Shown: positions 35,895 through 45,301 of the stretch, piece after piece
Numbering within the stretch: the stretch's first letter is position 1
How the letters are laid out: each line of letters begins with the position of its first letter
DNA from: Flavobacterium sp.
GTDB taxonomy: Bacteria; Bacteroidota; Bacteroidia; Flavobacteriales; Flavobacteriaceae
DNA: 64,000 nucleotides
Direction: 5' to 3'
NCBI RefSeq assembly: GCF_028689845.1
Contig: NZ_JAQVCH010000003.1
Location: 1 to 64,000 of the forward strand
Translations under genes and position numbers: made by a program
The notes under the pieces: model-generated
What the model saw: only the letters and a program-made list of their open reading frames with translations
Told to the model about the DNA's origin: nothing
Databases searched by the model: none

Positions 35895-37046
35895 ATGAAG
35901 TTTTTAAGAGATAAAATAGATCAAATTAAAAAACCTTTTGGTAAAGGTGAAAAACTTGAAAGATTTGCACCAGCGGTAAATTCGTTGGATACATTTTTAT
36001 TTGTTCCCAATCACACCACAAAGCATGGAGCTCATATTAGAGATGCGGTAGATTTAAAACGAACTATGATTACGGTTGTTTTAGCTTTATTGCCCGCTTT
36101 GGTTTTTGGAATATGGAATGCAGGATATCAAAGTTTATCGCAATTGCAAGAAGTAGTTCCGTTTATGGATGCTTTTATTCATGGACTTTGGAAAGTGATT
36201 CCGATGATAATCGTATCCTATGGTGTTGGATTAGGAATTGAATTTTATTTTGCAATTCAACGCGGGCATGATGTAAACGAAGGTTACCTCGTAACGGGAT
36301 TATTAATCCCAATGATTATGCCGGTTGACTTACCGTTGTGGATGTTAGCCTTATCGGTTGCTTTTGCGGTGATTATCGGTAAAGAAGCTTTTGGAGGAAC
36401 AGGAATGAATATTTTAAATCCTGCTTTAACGGCAAGAGCCTTTGCATTCTTTGCTTATCCAACCTTTATGTCAGGTGACAAGGTTTGGGTTTCTGATGCA
36501 ACTACAATGGATGCCATTTCAGGGGAAACAATTTTAGGAAAATTAGCTGCCGGAAAAGAAGTAGCCTATGATACTTGGAGTATGTTTGAAGGAACAATTC
36601 CAGGTTCTATCGCAGAAACTTCTGTATTATGGATATTAGTTGGTGCCGCCATCTTAATTTTTACCGGAGTGGGAAGTTGGAGAATTATTGTCAGTGGCTT
36701 TTTAGGAGCTGCTTTTACAGCATTTCTTTTTGAACTTTGGGGAGCTAATCCTTTAATGAACTTCGGAATGTCGCACTTATTAGTAGGTGGCTTGGCATTT
36801 GGAGTGGTGTTTATGGCAACAGACCCTGTTTCTGCAGCACAAACTAACCGCGGAAAATGGATTTATGGATTTCTAATCGGGTTATTTAGTATTTTAATAC
36901 GTGTATTTAATCCAGCTTATCCAGAAGGAGTAATGTTAGCTATTTTGTTGCTAAACGTTTTTGCTCCAACCATCGACCATTATGTGGTTCAAGGTAATAT
37001 TAGTAGAAGAAAGAAAAGAGTTGCTAAACAATTAAAAACAGCCTAA
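35895..37046 (+). CDS. nqrB: Na+-NQR subunit B
   Basis: A 383-residue integral membrane subunit with about ten helices that carries covalent FMN and riboflavin and takes part in Na+ transport. Family blocks are AHIRDAVDLKRTMITVVLALLPAL, GLLIPMIMP, FGGTGMNILNPALTARAFAFFAYP and GVVFMATDPVSAAQTNRGKWIYG. The FMN attachment site normally reads SGAT; here the matching place is DAISGETIL (Thr about 212), with Glu instead of Ala before the acceptor Thr, which is kept. nqrC follows 2 bp after the stop. Confidence 0.95.
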   Translation: MKFLRDKIDQIKKPFGKGEKLERFAPAVNSLDTFLFVPNHTTKHGAHIRDAVDLKRTMITVVLALLPALVFGIWNAGYQSLSQLQEVVPFMDAFIHGLWKVIPMIIVSYGVGLGIEFYFAIQRGHDVNEGYLVTGLLIPMIMPVDLPLWMLALSVAFAVIIGKEAFGGTGMNILNPALTARAFAFFAYPTFMSGDKVWVSDATTMDAISGETILGKLAAGKEVAYDTWSMFEGTIPGSIAETSVLWILVGAAILIFTGVGSWRIIVSGFLGAAFTAFLFELWGANPLMNFGMSHLLVGGLAFGVVFMATDPVSAAQTNRGKWIYGFLIGLFSILIRVFNPAYPEGVMLAILLLNVFAPTIDHYVVQGNISRRKKRVAKQLKTA

Positions 37047-37048
37047 TC

Positions 37049-37771
37049 ATGGATAGAAATAGTAACGGATATACGTTTTTGTTTGCAGGGATTATGGTCG
37101 TAGTTGTAGGAGCTTTATTGGCTTTTGCTGCTACTTCATTGAAAGATTTGCAAGATGAAAATGTTAAGAAAGAAAAAATGCAAAACATTTTAGCTTCTGT
37201 AGGTGTAAGTGTCGACAGAGATCATGCTGAAAAAGAGTTTGAAACAGTTATAAAACAAAAATTATCACTAAAAGTAGATGGTACAGTGGATGAAAGTGTA
37301 TCTGCTTTTAATATTGATTTAAAACAAGAATTATCTAAACCAGCAGACAAACAATTATTTCCTTTATATGTCGCAGAAAAAGAAGGAAAAAAATTCTATA
37401 TCATTCCGTTAAGAGGAGCTGGATTATGGAATGCAATTTGGGGATATGTTGCCTTAGAAGAAGATTTAAATACTGTTAAAGGTGCCGTTTTTGACCACCA
37501 AGGAGAAACGCCTGGTCTAGGAGCTGAAATTACTCAACAATGGTTTCAAGACCGTTTTGTTGGAGAAAAAATCATGGATAAATCAGGAGAAATTGTTGGG
37601 ATAACAGTTGCTAAAGGAAATACCGACCCTTCTAAAGAAGATAATAAAGTAGATGCCATTTCTGGAGCTACTATTACAGGTGATGGTGTGACCGCAATGA
37701 TTATAGAGAGATTAAGTCATTATAAAGAATATTTCTCTGCTCAAAAATCAAAATTAGCTTTAAATAATTAG
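37049..37771 (+). CDS. nqrC: Na+-NQR subunit C
   Basis: A 240-residue subunit with one N-terminal membrane helix ([17 protein letters not shown]) and a periplasmic FMN-binding domain. The FMN acceptor is Thr about 208 in [14 protein letters not shown], the canonical motif recognised by the ApbE transferase whose gene lies downstream. [12 protein letters not shown] and [10 protein letters not shown] are further family blocks. Spacing to nqrB is 2 bp and to nqrD 5 bp. Confidence 0.95.
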   Translation: MDRNSNGYTFLFAGIMVVVVGALLAFAATSLKDLQDENVKKEKMQNILASVGVSVDRDHAEKEFETVIKQKLSLKVDGTVDESVSAFNIDLKQELSKPADKQLFPLYVAEKEGKKFYIIPLRGAGLWNAIWGYVALEEDLNTVKGAVFDHQGETPGLGAEITQQWFQDRFVGEKIMDKSGEIVGITVAKGNTDPSKEDNKVDAISGATITGDGVTAMIIERLSHYKEYFSAQKSKLALNN

Positions 37772-37776
37772 AAATT

Positions 37777-38451
37777 ATGTCAGAAGAAAAAGAAGCTTTA
37801 TTTTCAAAGAAAAATAGAAGTTTATTGTCAGATCCCTTGAATGACAATAACCCAATTACAGTACAAGTTTTAGGAATTTGTTCGGCTTTAGCAATTACAG
37901 TTCAATTGGAACCAGCTATCGTAATGGCTTTATCAGTTATTGTAGTTACTGCTTTTAGTAATGTGACTATATCTCTATTAAGAAACTTAATTCCAAACCG
38001 AATCCGAATCATCGTTCAATTAGTTGTAGTAGCAGCTTTGGTAATTTTGGTTGACCAAGTATTAAAGGCTTATGCATACGACGTTAGTAAACAATTATCA
38101 GTATTCGTTGGATTAATTATTACCAATTGTATCGTTATGGGCCGTTTAGAAGCATTTGCTTTAGCAAATAAACCTTGGCCATCGTTTTTAGATGGTGTAG
38201 GTAATGGAGCTGGATATGGCTTACTACTTGTTGTAGTTGCCTTTTTTAGAGAATTACTTGGATCTGGAAAGCTATTTGGAATAGAAGTATTGGGTCATAA
38301 AGGAGTAACGTTAGCAGAATCAACAGGTTTGTATTCTTTTGGATATGAAAATAACGGGTTGATGTTGCTTTCTCCAATGGCTTTGATTGTTGTTGGAATC
38401 ATAATCTGGATTCAACGTTCTAAAAACAGAAAATTAATTGAAAAACACTAA
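37777..38451 (+). CDS. nqrD: Na+-NQR subunit D
   Basis: A 224-residue hydrophobic subunit with six predicted helices, homologous to RnfE. The core [20 protein letters not shown] holds the conserved Cys that helps to bind the intramembrane iron-sulfur centre together with NqrE. It begins with a cytoplasmic segment ([20 protein letters not shown]). Confidence 0.95.
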   Translation: MSEEKEALFSKKNRSLLSDPLNDNNPITVQVLGICSALAITVQLEPAIVMALSVIVVTAFSNVTISLLRNLIPNRIRIIVQLVVVAALVILVDQVLKAYAYDVSKQLSVFVGLIITNCIVMGRLEAFALANKPWPSFLDGVGNGAGYGLLLVVVAFFRELLGSGKLFGIEVLGHKGVTLAESTGLYSFGYENNGLMLLSPMALIVVGIIIWIQRSKNRKLIEKH

Positions 38452-38481
38452 TCATAGCATCGCTATCTAAAAATTATTACA

Positions 38482-39099
38482 ATGCAAGAATTAGCTAGTT
38501 TATTTGTAAAAAGTATCTTCATAGAAAATATGATTTTCGCCTATTTCTTAGGAATGTGTTCCTATTTGGCGGTATCAAAAACGGTAAAAACAGCCGTTGG
38601 ATTGGGAGTTGCAGTTATATTCGTTTTATCGATTACTGTTCCAATTAACTATTTATTAGATAACTATTTATTAAAACCAGGAGCGTTAAGTTGGTTAGGT
38701 GCAGAATATGCAACTTATGATTTGAGCTTTTTGAGTTTTATCATGTTTATCGCCGTAATTGCCTCTATGGTGCAATTGGTTGAAATGATTGTCGAAAAAT
38801 TTGCTCCAGCTCTTTATGGTGCATTAGGTATTTTTCTTCCTTTAATTGCCGTAAACTGTGCAATCTTAGGAGGTTCTTTATTTATGCAACAAAAAGATTT
38901 TTCTGGAATATCTCAAGCCGTGACTTATGGTTTTGGCTCTGGTATCGGATGGTTTTTAGCTATTTTAGCTATAGCCGCTATTCGCGAAAAAATCGCTTAC
39001 TCACACGTGCCAGCACCTTTAAGAGGATTAGGAATTACTTTCCTTATTACCGGTTTGATGGCGATTGCTTTTATGAGTTTCATGGGAATTAAAATATAA
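38482..39099 (+). CDS. nqrE: Na+-NQR subunit E
   Basis: A 205-residue hydrophobic subunit with six helices, homologous to RnfA and inversely oriented relative to NqrD. Family blocks are [26 protein letters not shown] (with the cluster-binding Cys) and [17 protein letters not shown]. It sits 30 bp after nqrD and 16 bp before nqrF. Confidence 0.95.
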   Translation: MQELASLFVKSIFIENMIFAYFLGMCSYLAVSKTVKTAVGLGVAVIFVLSITVPINYLLDNYLLKPGALSWLGAEYATYDLSFLSFIMFIAVIASMVQLVEMIVEKFAPALYGALGIFLPLIAVNCAILGGSLFMQQKDFSGISQAVTYGFGSGIGWFLAILAIAAIREKIAYSHVPAPLRGLGITFLITGLMAIAFMSFMGIKI

Positions 39100-39115
39100 T
39101 TTATAATAAGATAGA

Positions 39116-40411
39116 ATGGAATATTCAGTAATTATAGCCAGTGTCGTTGTTTTCCTTATAGTCGTGTTTCTTTTAGTAGGGATGTTACTAGGAGCAAAAG
39201 CAAAATTATTGCCGTCAGGCCCCGTTAAAATTAAAATTAATGGTGAAGAACAAATCGAAGTTGAATCAGGAAATACCTTGCTTACCACATTAGGTAACAA
39301 TAAAATATTTTTACCATCCGCTTGTGGTGGAGGTGGAACTTGTATTCAATGTAAATGTATTGTCACTAGTGGTGGAGGTTCTATACTTCCTACCGAAGAG
39401 CCTCATTTTACAAGAAAAGAAATTGCACAAGGATGGCGATTAGGTTGTCAAGTTAAAGTGAAAAATGATATGGTTATCGAAGTTCCTGAAGAGGTTTTCG
39501 GAATCAAAAAATTTGAAGCAAAAGTATTCTCTAATTATAACGTAGCTTCGTTTATTAAAGAATTTATTGTTGAGCTTCCAGACGATATGCATTATGAAGC
39601 AGGTGGATATATTCAAATTGAAATCCCTAAATGTGAAGTAAAGTATACAGAAATCGATATTGCAGCTCATCCTGAGGAACATCCAGGTGAACCTGAAAAA
39701 TTTAAAGCAGAATGGGATAAATTTAATTTATGGCCATTAGTAATGAAAAACAATGAATTAGTTGAAAGAGCTTATTCTATGGCTTCTTATCCTGCTGAAG
39801 GTAGAAAAATCATGTTGAATGTGCGTATTGCTACGCCACCATGGGATAGAGCAAAAAATGGATGGGCGGCAGTCAATCCTGGAATTGCTTCTTCTTATAT
39901 TTTTTCCAAAAAAGCGGGTGATCCAGTAATTGTTTCTGGTCCTTATGGTGAATTTTTTATCAACGAAAGTGAATCAGAAATGCTTTATGTTGGTGGTGGT
40001 GCTGGAATGGCTCCAATGCGTTCTCACTTATACCATCTTTTCAGAACCGTTAAAACAGGAAGAAAAGTAACTTATTGGTATGGTGGTCGTTCAAAAAGAG
40101 AGTTGTTCTATGTAGATCACTTTAGAGCCTTAGAAAAAGATTTTCCTAATTTTAAATTCTACTTGGCTTTATCTGAACCAATGCCAGAAGATAATTGGAA
40201 AGTAAAAGAAGGTGTTAATGGTGAAGGTGACGGATTTGTTGGATTTATCCACAATTGTGTAATTGATAATTACCTTTCTAAACACGAAAATCCAGAAGAT
40301 ATTGAATTGTATTTCTGTGGTCCTCCAATGATGAACCAAGCCGTTCAAAAAATGGGAGAAGATTATGGAATGCCTCCTGAAAATATCCGTTTTGATGATT
40401 TTGGAGGATAG
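39116..40411 (+). CDS. nqrF: Na+-NQR subunit F
   Basis: A 431-residue NADH-oxidising subunit. An N-terminal membrane helix is followed by a 2Fe-2S ferredoxin domain ([16 protein letters not shown] with the fourth Cys in WRLGCQVKV), an FAD domain (RAYSMASYP) and an NADH domain ([36 protein letters not shown]). Electrons enter the Na+ pump here. The protein is slightly longer than its Vibrio relatives, with an insert rich in acidic residues near [21 protein letters not shown], common in Bacteroidota. It ends the operon. Confidence 0.96.
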   Translation: MEYSVIIASVVVFLIVVFLLVGMLLGAKAKLLPSGPVKIKINGEEQIEVESGNTLLTTLGNNKIFLPSACGGGGTCIQCKCIVTSGGGSILPTEEPHFTRKEIAQGWRLGCQVKVKNDMVIEVPEEVFGIKKFEAKVFSNYNVASFIKEFIVELPDDMHYEAGGYIQIEIPKCEVKYTEIDIAAHPEEHPGEPEKFKAEWDKFNLWPLVMKNNELVERAYSMASYPAEGRKIMLNVRIATPPWDRAKNGWAAVNPGIASSYIFSKKAGDPVIVSGPYGEFFINESESEMLYVGGGAGMAPMRSHLYHLFRTVKTGRKVTYWYGGRSKRELFYVDHFRALEKDFPNFKFYLALSEPMPEDNWKVKEGVNGEGDGFVGFIHNCVIDNYLSKHENPEDIELYFCGPPMMNQAVQKMGEDYGMPPENIRFDDFGG

Positions 40412-40438
40412 TATTTTCTAAACAAATAGTTTTATACT

Positions 40439-40487
40439 TTAAACCATTAATAAGTTATTTTTAATTTATTAATGGTTTAATTTATTC
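40439..40487 (+). terminator. Terminator of the nqr operon
   Basis: A perfect 15-bp inverted repeat (TTAAACCATTAATAA / TTATTAATGGTTTAA) with a 12-base loop and a short T-rich tail, 27 bp after nqrF. Confidence 0.75.
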
Positions 40488-40554
40488 AGGATGTTTCAAC
40501 TCCTTTTTAATTTAATTAAGAATTCTTTTTGTCATTTCTAATTACCTTTGCAAC

Positions 40555-40920
40555 ATGGATATTTTAACAGTACAAGAATTGCATAATTTGGCCATGAATC
40601 ATGTAGGAAAAGAGCTTGAATCGCTTGGCTATGAATTTTTAGCGGTCAATAGTCAGTTAAAACGGCACCCACAATTCGTTTGTGTAGACAAACCAACCAA
40701 CACACTCCATTTTGTTTTAGTAACCGTTTATGAATACCCAAACGACCCAGCTGAATACGATTCTATCTGGATGGAAACGTTTAAAGCTCATGCTACTAAA
40801 CTTAATGCAAAAGTTTTATATGCAGGAGTAGGCATCGCGAATGCGAACGATTATGAAAAACCAGTAACAAAAAATGAAGATTATATTCTTAATTACAATG
40901 GACTTCAAGAAATTAGCTAG
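40555..40920 (+). CDS. Conserved small protein between nqrF and apbE
   Basis: A 121-residue soluble protein without signal peptide or membrane segment and with no domain I can name. It starts MDILTVQELHNLAMNHVGKELESLGYEFLAVNSQLKR and contains FVCVDKPTNTLHFVLVTVYEYPNDP, suggesting a compact alpha-beta fold. In other flavobacteria it seems to be named after Nqr only because of its position. Its last 23 bases overlap apbE, so the two are translationally coupled and it probably belongs to flavin loading or use of the Nqr complex. A TACCTTTG box ends 4 bp before the ATG, so transcription may start at or very near the start codon. Confidence 0.7.
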   Translation: MDILTVQELHNLAMNHVGKELESLGYEFLAVNSQLKRHPQFVCVDKPTNTLHFVLVTVYEYPNDPAEYDSIWMETFKAHATKLNAKVLYAGVGIANANDYEKPVTKNEDYILNYNGLQEIS

Positions 40921-41914
40921 TCTTTTAATTTTGGCATTGCTCACTTTGAGCTGTCAGTCAGATCATCTTCAGTTTTTTGTGATACAAGGCGAAGCACAAG
41001 GAAGCACCTATGCCATTAAATATAGTAGTGAACACGAAGTAGTCAATAAAAAAACAATCGATTCTTTATTGTTAGTTTTTGATTTGTCTTTGTCTACCTA
41101 TCGTCCAGATTCTAAAATTTCTAAAATTAATGCAGGTGATTCTACCATCGTGGTGGATGATTTATTTGAAAAGACTTTTTCTACTTCTCATCAAATCTTT
41201 ACAGAAACAAACGGGCTTTTTGACCCAACCATTGGTGTTTTAGTTAACGCGTATGGCTTTGGTCCAAACAAAAAAAGAATCGATTTAAACGCTTCAAAAA
41301 TTGATAGTTTATTAGTATTTGTCGGCTTTGATAAAGTAAGCTTAAACCAAGATAAAACCATTACCAAAAAACATCCTGAAACCTATTTTGATTTTAACGC
41401 CATTGCACAAGGTTTTTCAGTAGATGTAGTCGTTGATTTTTTAAAGTCTAAAGGAATCCAAGATGGAATCGTTGAAATTGGTGGCGAAATCCTTGCCTTT
41501 GGCTCTAATAAAATAGAACAAAAAAATTGGATTGTCGGAATAGATGATCCAACTCAATCGCCAGAAGAACGAACCATCATTGCTAAAATAAAACTCGAAA
41601 ACTTAGGCATGGCTACTTCTGGAAATTATAGAAAAGTAAAAATAGATAGCCTAACGGGACAAAAATTTGTCCATATTATCAATCCGAAAACAGGAGTTTC
41701 TGAAAAAAGCAACATTTTGAGTGCAACTGTATTAGCTCCAACTTGTATTGAGGCCGATGGATATGCCACCGCCTTTATGATTATGGATTTAGAAGCAACA
41801 ACGGCCTTATTAAAAACTAAAAAGGAACTTGCTGTACTTTTGATTTATACCGATGAAAACGGAAAAATTAAGCAATTTCAATCAGATAATTTTAAAGAAT
41901 TAATCGTAGATTAA
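40898..41914 (+). CDS. apbE: FAD:protein FMN transferase (ApbE)
   Basis: A 338-residue lipoprotein that transfers FMN from FAD to Thr residues of target proteins outside the membrane, here most likely NqrB and NqrC. The ATG at 40898 gives MDFKKLASLLILALLTLSC, a signal peptide with lipobox (TLSC). The family blocks GEAQGSTYAIKYS, LSTYRPDSKISKIN, FDPTIGVLVNAYGFGP, YFDFNAIAQGFSVDVV and the metal/FAD site VEIGGEILAFG and EADGYATAFMIM are present. It overlaps the upstream gene by 23 bp, and its last four bases overlap the convergent methyltransferase gene. Confidence 0.94.
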   Translation: MDFKKLASLLILALLTLSCQSDHLQFFVIQGEAQGSTYAIKYSSEHEVVNKKTIDSLLLVFDLSLSTYRPDSKISKINAGDSTIVVDDLFEKTFSTSHQIFTETNGLFDPTIGVLVNAYGFGPNKKRIDLNASKIDSLLVFVGFDKVSLNQDKTITKKHPETYFDFNAIAQGFSVDVVVDFLKSKGIQDGIVEIGGEILAFGSNKIEQKNWIVGIDDPTQSPEERTIIAKIKLENLGMATSGNYRKVKIDSLTGQKFVHIINPKTGVSEKSNILSATVLAPTCIEADGYATAFMIMDLEATTALLKTKKELAVLLIYTDENGKIKQFQSDNFKELIVD

Positions 41915-42684
41915 TTTTTGAAACAAACTGGAATAATTTCCCCTTTTGCCAAACAGTATTTTTCAACTAATTCAGGAGTCATTTTTGAAGTATAATCTTC
42001 TTCAACTACAGTAAATCCAATACTTCGAAGTTTGTCAAAATAATCACGGCCATAAATACGAACGTGGTCATATTGCCCAAAAACCATTGCTCGTTCTTTT
42101 TTATCTGTAATCGAGTCGTCCGAAAAGGTAACCGCTCGTGATAAATCTTGTGGAATTTGAAAAATCCCCATTCCGCCTGGTTTTAAGACCCGAAACAACT
42201 CCTGCATTGCTTTGGTGTCATCTGGAATATGTTCTAGCACATGATTGCACAAAATCACATCATATTCATTGTCTTTAAAAGGCAAATTACAAATATCAGC
42301 CTTGACATCCGCTAAAGGCGAAAACAAATCAGTTGTAGTATAAATAAGGTTTTTTTGATTTCGAAAACGTTTGTAAAAGGCTTGTTCAGGAGCAAAATGC
42401 AACACTTTTATTTTGTGTTCTGAGGTGAAAAAATGCGTTTCATTTTTTAAATACAACCATAACAACCGATGTCTTTCTAGCGAAAGAGTACTCGGAGACA
42501 ATACGTTATTTCGTTGGTTTTCATAGCCATATGGTAAAAATTGACTAAAACTTTTTCCGTCAATAGGATCCGTGAATTTATTTCCTTTTAAAAACAAAGC
42601 TAAAATAGGACGAGCCACATAACTCAGCCGAATTAAGATAGGTCTCGGAACAGTATTTAAAATATATTTAAATGTTTTTTTCAT
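41911..42684 (-). CDS. SAM-dependent class I methyltransferase
   Basis: A 257-residue methyltransferase of the Methyltransf_11 type. Motif I is weak (KVLHFAPEQAFYKRF), but VKADICNLPFKDNEYDVILCNHVLEHIPDDTKAMQELFRVLKPGG gives the classic motifs II to post-III. The N-terminal part (KYILNTVPRPILIRLSYVARPILALFLKG, FSQFLPYGYENQRNNVLSPSTLSLERHRLLWLYL) is shared with a set of flavobacterial proteins of unknown substrate. It is convergent with apbE. Confidence 0.85.
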   Translation of the reverse strand: MKKTFKYILNTVPRPILIRLSYVARPILALFLKGNKFTDPIDGKSFSQFLPYGYENQRNNVLSPSTLSLERHRLLWLYLKNETHFFTSEHKIKVLHFAPEQAFYKRFRNQKNLIYTTTDLFSPLADVKADICNLPFKDNEYDVILCNHVLEHIPDDTKAMQELFRVLKPGGMGIFQIPQDLSRAVTFSDDSITDKKERAMVFGQYDHVRIYGRDYFDKLRSIGFTVVEEDYTSKMTPELVEKYCLAKGEIIPVCFKN

Positions 42685-42757
42685 AATTCTTCGCCATTAA
42701 GCCCTAGAAACGATTAGTTTAATACACCAATACGACTTAATTGGTTTTAATCAAATC

Positions 42758-43576
42758 CTATAAAACCAAAGGCTTTTGTCTTAAGCCATCTTCCTCATTA
42801 CTCACAATTCCTAACGCTTCATATACATAAGCAAACGTCGATAATAATTCAGGTTTTCCATCAATTAAGGCCACATTATGTTCAAAATGAGCACTCGGTT
42901 TCATGTCGGCCGTTAAAATTGTCCAACCATCTTTTAATTGCTTAATGTTTTTAGTTCCCATATTAATCATCGGTTCAATAGCGACAACCATTCCTTCTAC
43001 AAACAATTTTCCACGACCTCTTTTGCCATAATTTGGCATTTCAGGGTCTTCGTGCATTTTTCTTCCTAAACCATGTCCTACTAATTCACGCACTACACCG
43101 TAACCGTTTGATTCGCAATAAGTTTGAATTGCGTTTCCTACATCTTCCACACGATTTCCTGCTTTAAATTGACGGATGCCTACATAAAGTGATTCTTTGG
43201 TTACTTGCAGAAGTTTTTTAACATCAGGAGCTACTTCGCCAATCTCAAAGGAATAGGCATGATCGCCATAAAACTCATTTTTCAAAACACCACAATCTAC
43301 CGAAATGACATCGCCTTCTGCTAAAGGTTTATGGTTGGGAATGCCATGTACCACTTGTGCATTTGGACTCATACACAGTGAATTAGGAAAGCCGTATAAT
43401 CCTAAAAATGCCGGAATTCCTCCGTGGTCACGGATAAATTCTTCGGCCAATTTATCTAAATATAAGGTAGTAACACCTGGCTTGATTATACCTGCAATCA
43501 TTCCTAATGTTTTAGAAACTAAAAGCGAGCTTTCTCGCATTAATTCAATTTCTTCTCTGGTTTTTGGAATTATCAT
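42758..43576 (-). CDS. map: Methionine aminopeptidase, type I
   Basis: A 272-residue metalloenzyme that removes the initiator methionine. The five metal ligands are recognisable in VISVDCGVLKNEFYGDHAYSF (two Asp), LVGHGLGRKMHEDP (His), MVVAIEPMINMG (Glu) and AHFEHNVALIDG (Glu). The ATG at 43576 (MIIPKTREEIELMRES) is the family start; the frame runs two codons further only by a TTG. It is transcribed away from the CoA-transferase gene and is not part of a ribosomal operon. Confidence 0.95.
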   Translation of the reverse strand: MIIPKTREEIELMRESSLLVSKTLGMIAGIIKPGVTTLYLDKLAEEFIRDHGGIPAFLGLYGFPNSLCMSPNAQVVHGIPNHKPLAEGDVISVDCGVLKNEFYGDHAYSFEIGEVAPDVKKLLQVTKESLYVGIRQFKAGNRVEDVGNAIQTYCESNGYGVVRELVGHGLGRKMHEDPEMPNYGKRGRGKLFVEGMVVAIEPMINMGTKNIKQLKDGWTILTADMKPSAHFEHNVALIDGKPELLSTFAYVYEALGIVSNEEDGLRQKPLVL

Positions 43577-43697
43577 GTTCAAAAATTAAAGGCACAAAGG
43601 TACACATTTTTGTTTTTTTATCCTTGTATCCAAAGCATTCCTTGTGACTCTTTTAAATTAAATTTCTACAATTTGAAATACTATGAGAAATGTCATC

Positions 43698-43726
43698 TTT
43701 GTTCGTGAAAAATGCGTTTATCTTTG
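43698..43726 (+). promoter_or_regulatory. Promoter of the CoA-transferase gene
   Basis: TTTG at 43698-43701, 17 bp, then TATCTTTG at 43719-43726. Transcription would start near 43732, just before the ATG at 43743, which rules out the upstream in-frame ATG at 43683. Confidence 0.72.
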
Positions 43727-43742
43727 TTTAAAATTTAAGAAT

Positions 43743-45014
43743 ATGAGTACGTATGTAACCGCAGAAGAAGCCGTTAAAGTTGTAAAATCTGGTGATCGGG
43801 TTTATTTACAGGCTGCCGCAGCTGCCCCAACCGTTTTAGCGAAAGCATTAACCAATAGAGCTTCAGAATTAAGAGATGTAGAAATTTGCCATTTGCATAC
43901 CGAAGGAGAAGCTCCGTATGCCAATCCTGAATTAGCACAAAGTTTCCATGTAAATTCCTTTTTTATTGGTGCCAATGTTCGGCATACCCTAAAAGCAGGA
44001 AACGGCTCGTATACTCCGGTATTTTTAAGTGAATTACCGTGGTTGTTTAGAAAAAATGTGCTTCCCTTGGATGTCGTTTTTATTCACGTTTCGCCACCAG
44101 ACAAGCATGGGTATTGTTCCCTTGGAGTTTCTGTTGAAGCAACAATGGCTGCCATCGAAAATGCAAAAATTGTGATCGCTCAAGTAAATCCAAACATGCC
44201 AAGGACTTTTGGTGATGGAATTTTACATGAATCAGAAATTGATTATTTAGTAGAAGTCAATGTGCCTATTTATACGCATGAATTGGAAGCGTTTACGCCA
44301 GAAGAAGAGATAATAGGAAAATATGTTGCCTCATTAATTGAAGATAAAAGTACGCTTCAAATGGGAATCGGTTCCATTCCAAATGCAGCTTTGAGTCAAT
44401 TGACAAATCATAAAGATTTAGGCTTGCATACCGAGATGTTTTCGGACGGAGTGATAGATTTGATCGAAAGAGACGTGATAAATTGTAATTATAAAGGAAC
44501 AACTCGAGGTCGTGTCTTGGCCACTTTTTTAATGGGTTCCAAACGATTGTATGATTTTGTAGACGACAATTCATTTTTCGAACTAAAAGAATCTTCTGCC
44601 GTGAATGATACGGCTCGTATCCGTAAAAACCCAAAAATGGTGGCTATTAATTCTGCCATTGAAGTGGATTTAACAGGTCAAGTTTGTGCAGATTCTATTG
44701 GAGGCAGAATGTATTCGGGTGTTGGAGGACAAATGGACTTTATTCGTGGGGCATCATTGAGCGTGGGAGGAAAAGCGATTATTGCCCTTCCGTCGGTAAC
44801 CAAAAGAGGAGAAAGTCGAATTGTGCCTTACCTAAAACAAGGAGCAGGAGTAGTAACTACGCGTTCGCACGTTCAATATATCATTACTGAAAACGGAATT
44901 GCCGATTTATACGGAAAAACGTTGAAGCAACGCATGAAAGAGTTGGTCCGAATTGCTCATCCAAACCACCAAGAAAGTATAGAAAAAGCTTATTATGAAA
45001 TGAGAGGCTTTTAA
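43743..45014 (+). CDS. Acetyl-CoA hydrolase/CoA-transferase family protein
   Basis: A 423-residue class I CoA-transferase of the acetyl-CoA hydrolase/4-hydroxybutyrate CoA-transferase type, which moves CoA between acyl groups through a glutamyl-CoA intermediate. It shows VHSGDRVYLQAAAAAPT-like N-terminal binding segment, ISPPDKHGYCSLGVSVEA (here HVSPPDKHGYC), the QMGIGSIPNAAL loop, the probable catalytic Glu in LHTEMFSDGVIDL and GGQMDFIRGASLSVGGKAIIALPS. Succinate or acetate is the likely CoA acceptor; substrate is not fixed by sequence. The start at 43743 agrees with a promoter directly upstream. Confidence 0.9.
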   Translation: MSTYVTAEEAVKVVKSGDRVYLQAAAAAPTVLAKALTNRASELRDVEICHLHTEGEAPYANPELAQSFHVNSFFIGANVRHTLKAGNGSYTPVFLSELPWLFRKNVLPLDVVFIHVSPPDKHGYCSLGVSVEATMAAIENAKIVIAQVNPNMPRTFGDGILHESEIDYLVEVNVPIYTHELEAFTPEEEIIGKYVASLIEDKSTLQMGIGSIPNAALSQLTNHKDLGLHTEMFSDGVIDLIERDVINCNYKGTTRGRVLATFLMGSKRLYDFVDDNSFFELKESSAVNDTARIRKNPKMVAINSAIEVDLTGQVCADSIGGRMYSGVGGQMDFIRGASLSVGGKAIIALPSVTKRGESRIVPYLKQGAGVVTTRSHVQYIITENGIADLYGKTLKQRMKELVRIAHPNHQESIEKAYYEMRGF

Positions 45015-45038
45015 TTAGAGTTGTTTTTTAACTAAATT

Positions 45039-45072
45039 AATCCTTGTTTTTAAAAAGACAAGGATTTTTTTT
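45039..45072 (+). terminator. Terminator of the CoA-transferase gene
   Basis: Stem AATCCTTGT / ACAAGGATT, ten-base loop, then eight T. Confidence 0.9.
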
Positions 45073-45161
45073 GTTTAGGAGTGAACATCTTTTTAATCTT
45101 CGTTCGTATCTCAAAAAAATCGATGTAGTAAACATTTCTGGAAGCGTTATGTTAATTCCAA

Positions 45162-45250
45162 AAAAAAAGTCCCACCGAAGCAGGACTAAAGGTTTTCACC
45201 TACGGCATATAGCCTTATTGTGATAAGATTAAAGATTAGAAATTTTAATC
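45162..45250 (-). ncRNA. tracrRNA of the type II-C CRISPR system
   Basis: Read on the minus strand, this begins near 45250 and contains an anti-repeat at 45242-45218: 16 bases (45242-45227) fully complementary to GATTAAAGATTAGAAA of the CRISPR repeat, a 4-by-4 internal loop, then CACAA pairing with TTGTG of the repeat. After it come a small GGC/GCC hairpin, an AGGTGAAAACCT hairpin, and a terminator AGTCCTGCTTCGGTGGGACT (8-bp stem, TTCG loop) followed by nine T. A -7 box TATATTTG (45263-45256) lies just upstream. The RNA would pair with plus-strand crRNA, guide RNase III processing and load Cas9. It is divergent from cas9. Start and end are estimates. Confidence 0.92.
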
Positions 45251-45255
45251 AATTA

Positions 45256-45263
45256 CAAATATA
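45256..45263 (-). promoter_or_regulatory. -7 promoter element of tracrRNA
   Basis: TATATTTG on the minus strand fits TAnnTTTG and puts the transcript start close to 45250, just before the anti-repeat. No good -33 TTG is seen at 17-23 bp. Confidence 0.6.
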
Positions 45264-45285
45264 GCTAAAACTTTTTTTAGTTGGT

Positions 45286-45301
45286 TTACGGATTCCCGTA
45301 A
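45286..45301. promoter_or_regulatory. Inverted repeat between the divergent tracrRNA and cas9 promoters
   Basis: TTACGG-ATTC-CCGTAA, a 6-bp palindrome with a 4-bp centre, lies in the AT-rich gap between tracrRNA and cas9 where both promoters must be. It stands out from its surroundings by its G/C content and might be an operator; no regulator gene is adjacent. A TATTTTTC sequence at 45308-45315 is the nearest thing to a -7 box for cas9. Confidence 0.35.

Noticed and set aside
43683..43742. Upstream ATG giving 20 more residues on the CoA-transferase
   Set aside because: It lies ahead of and within the promoter; the added residues do not resemble the family.
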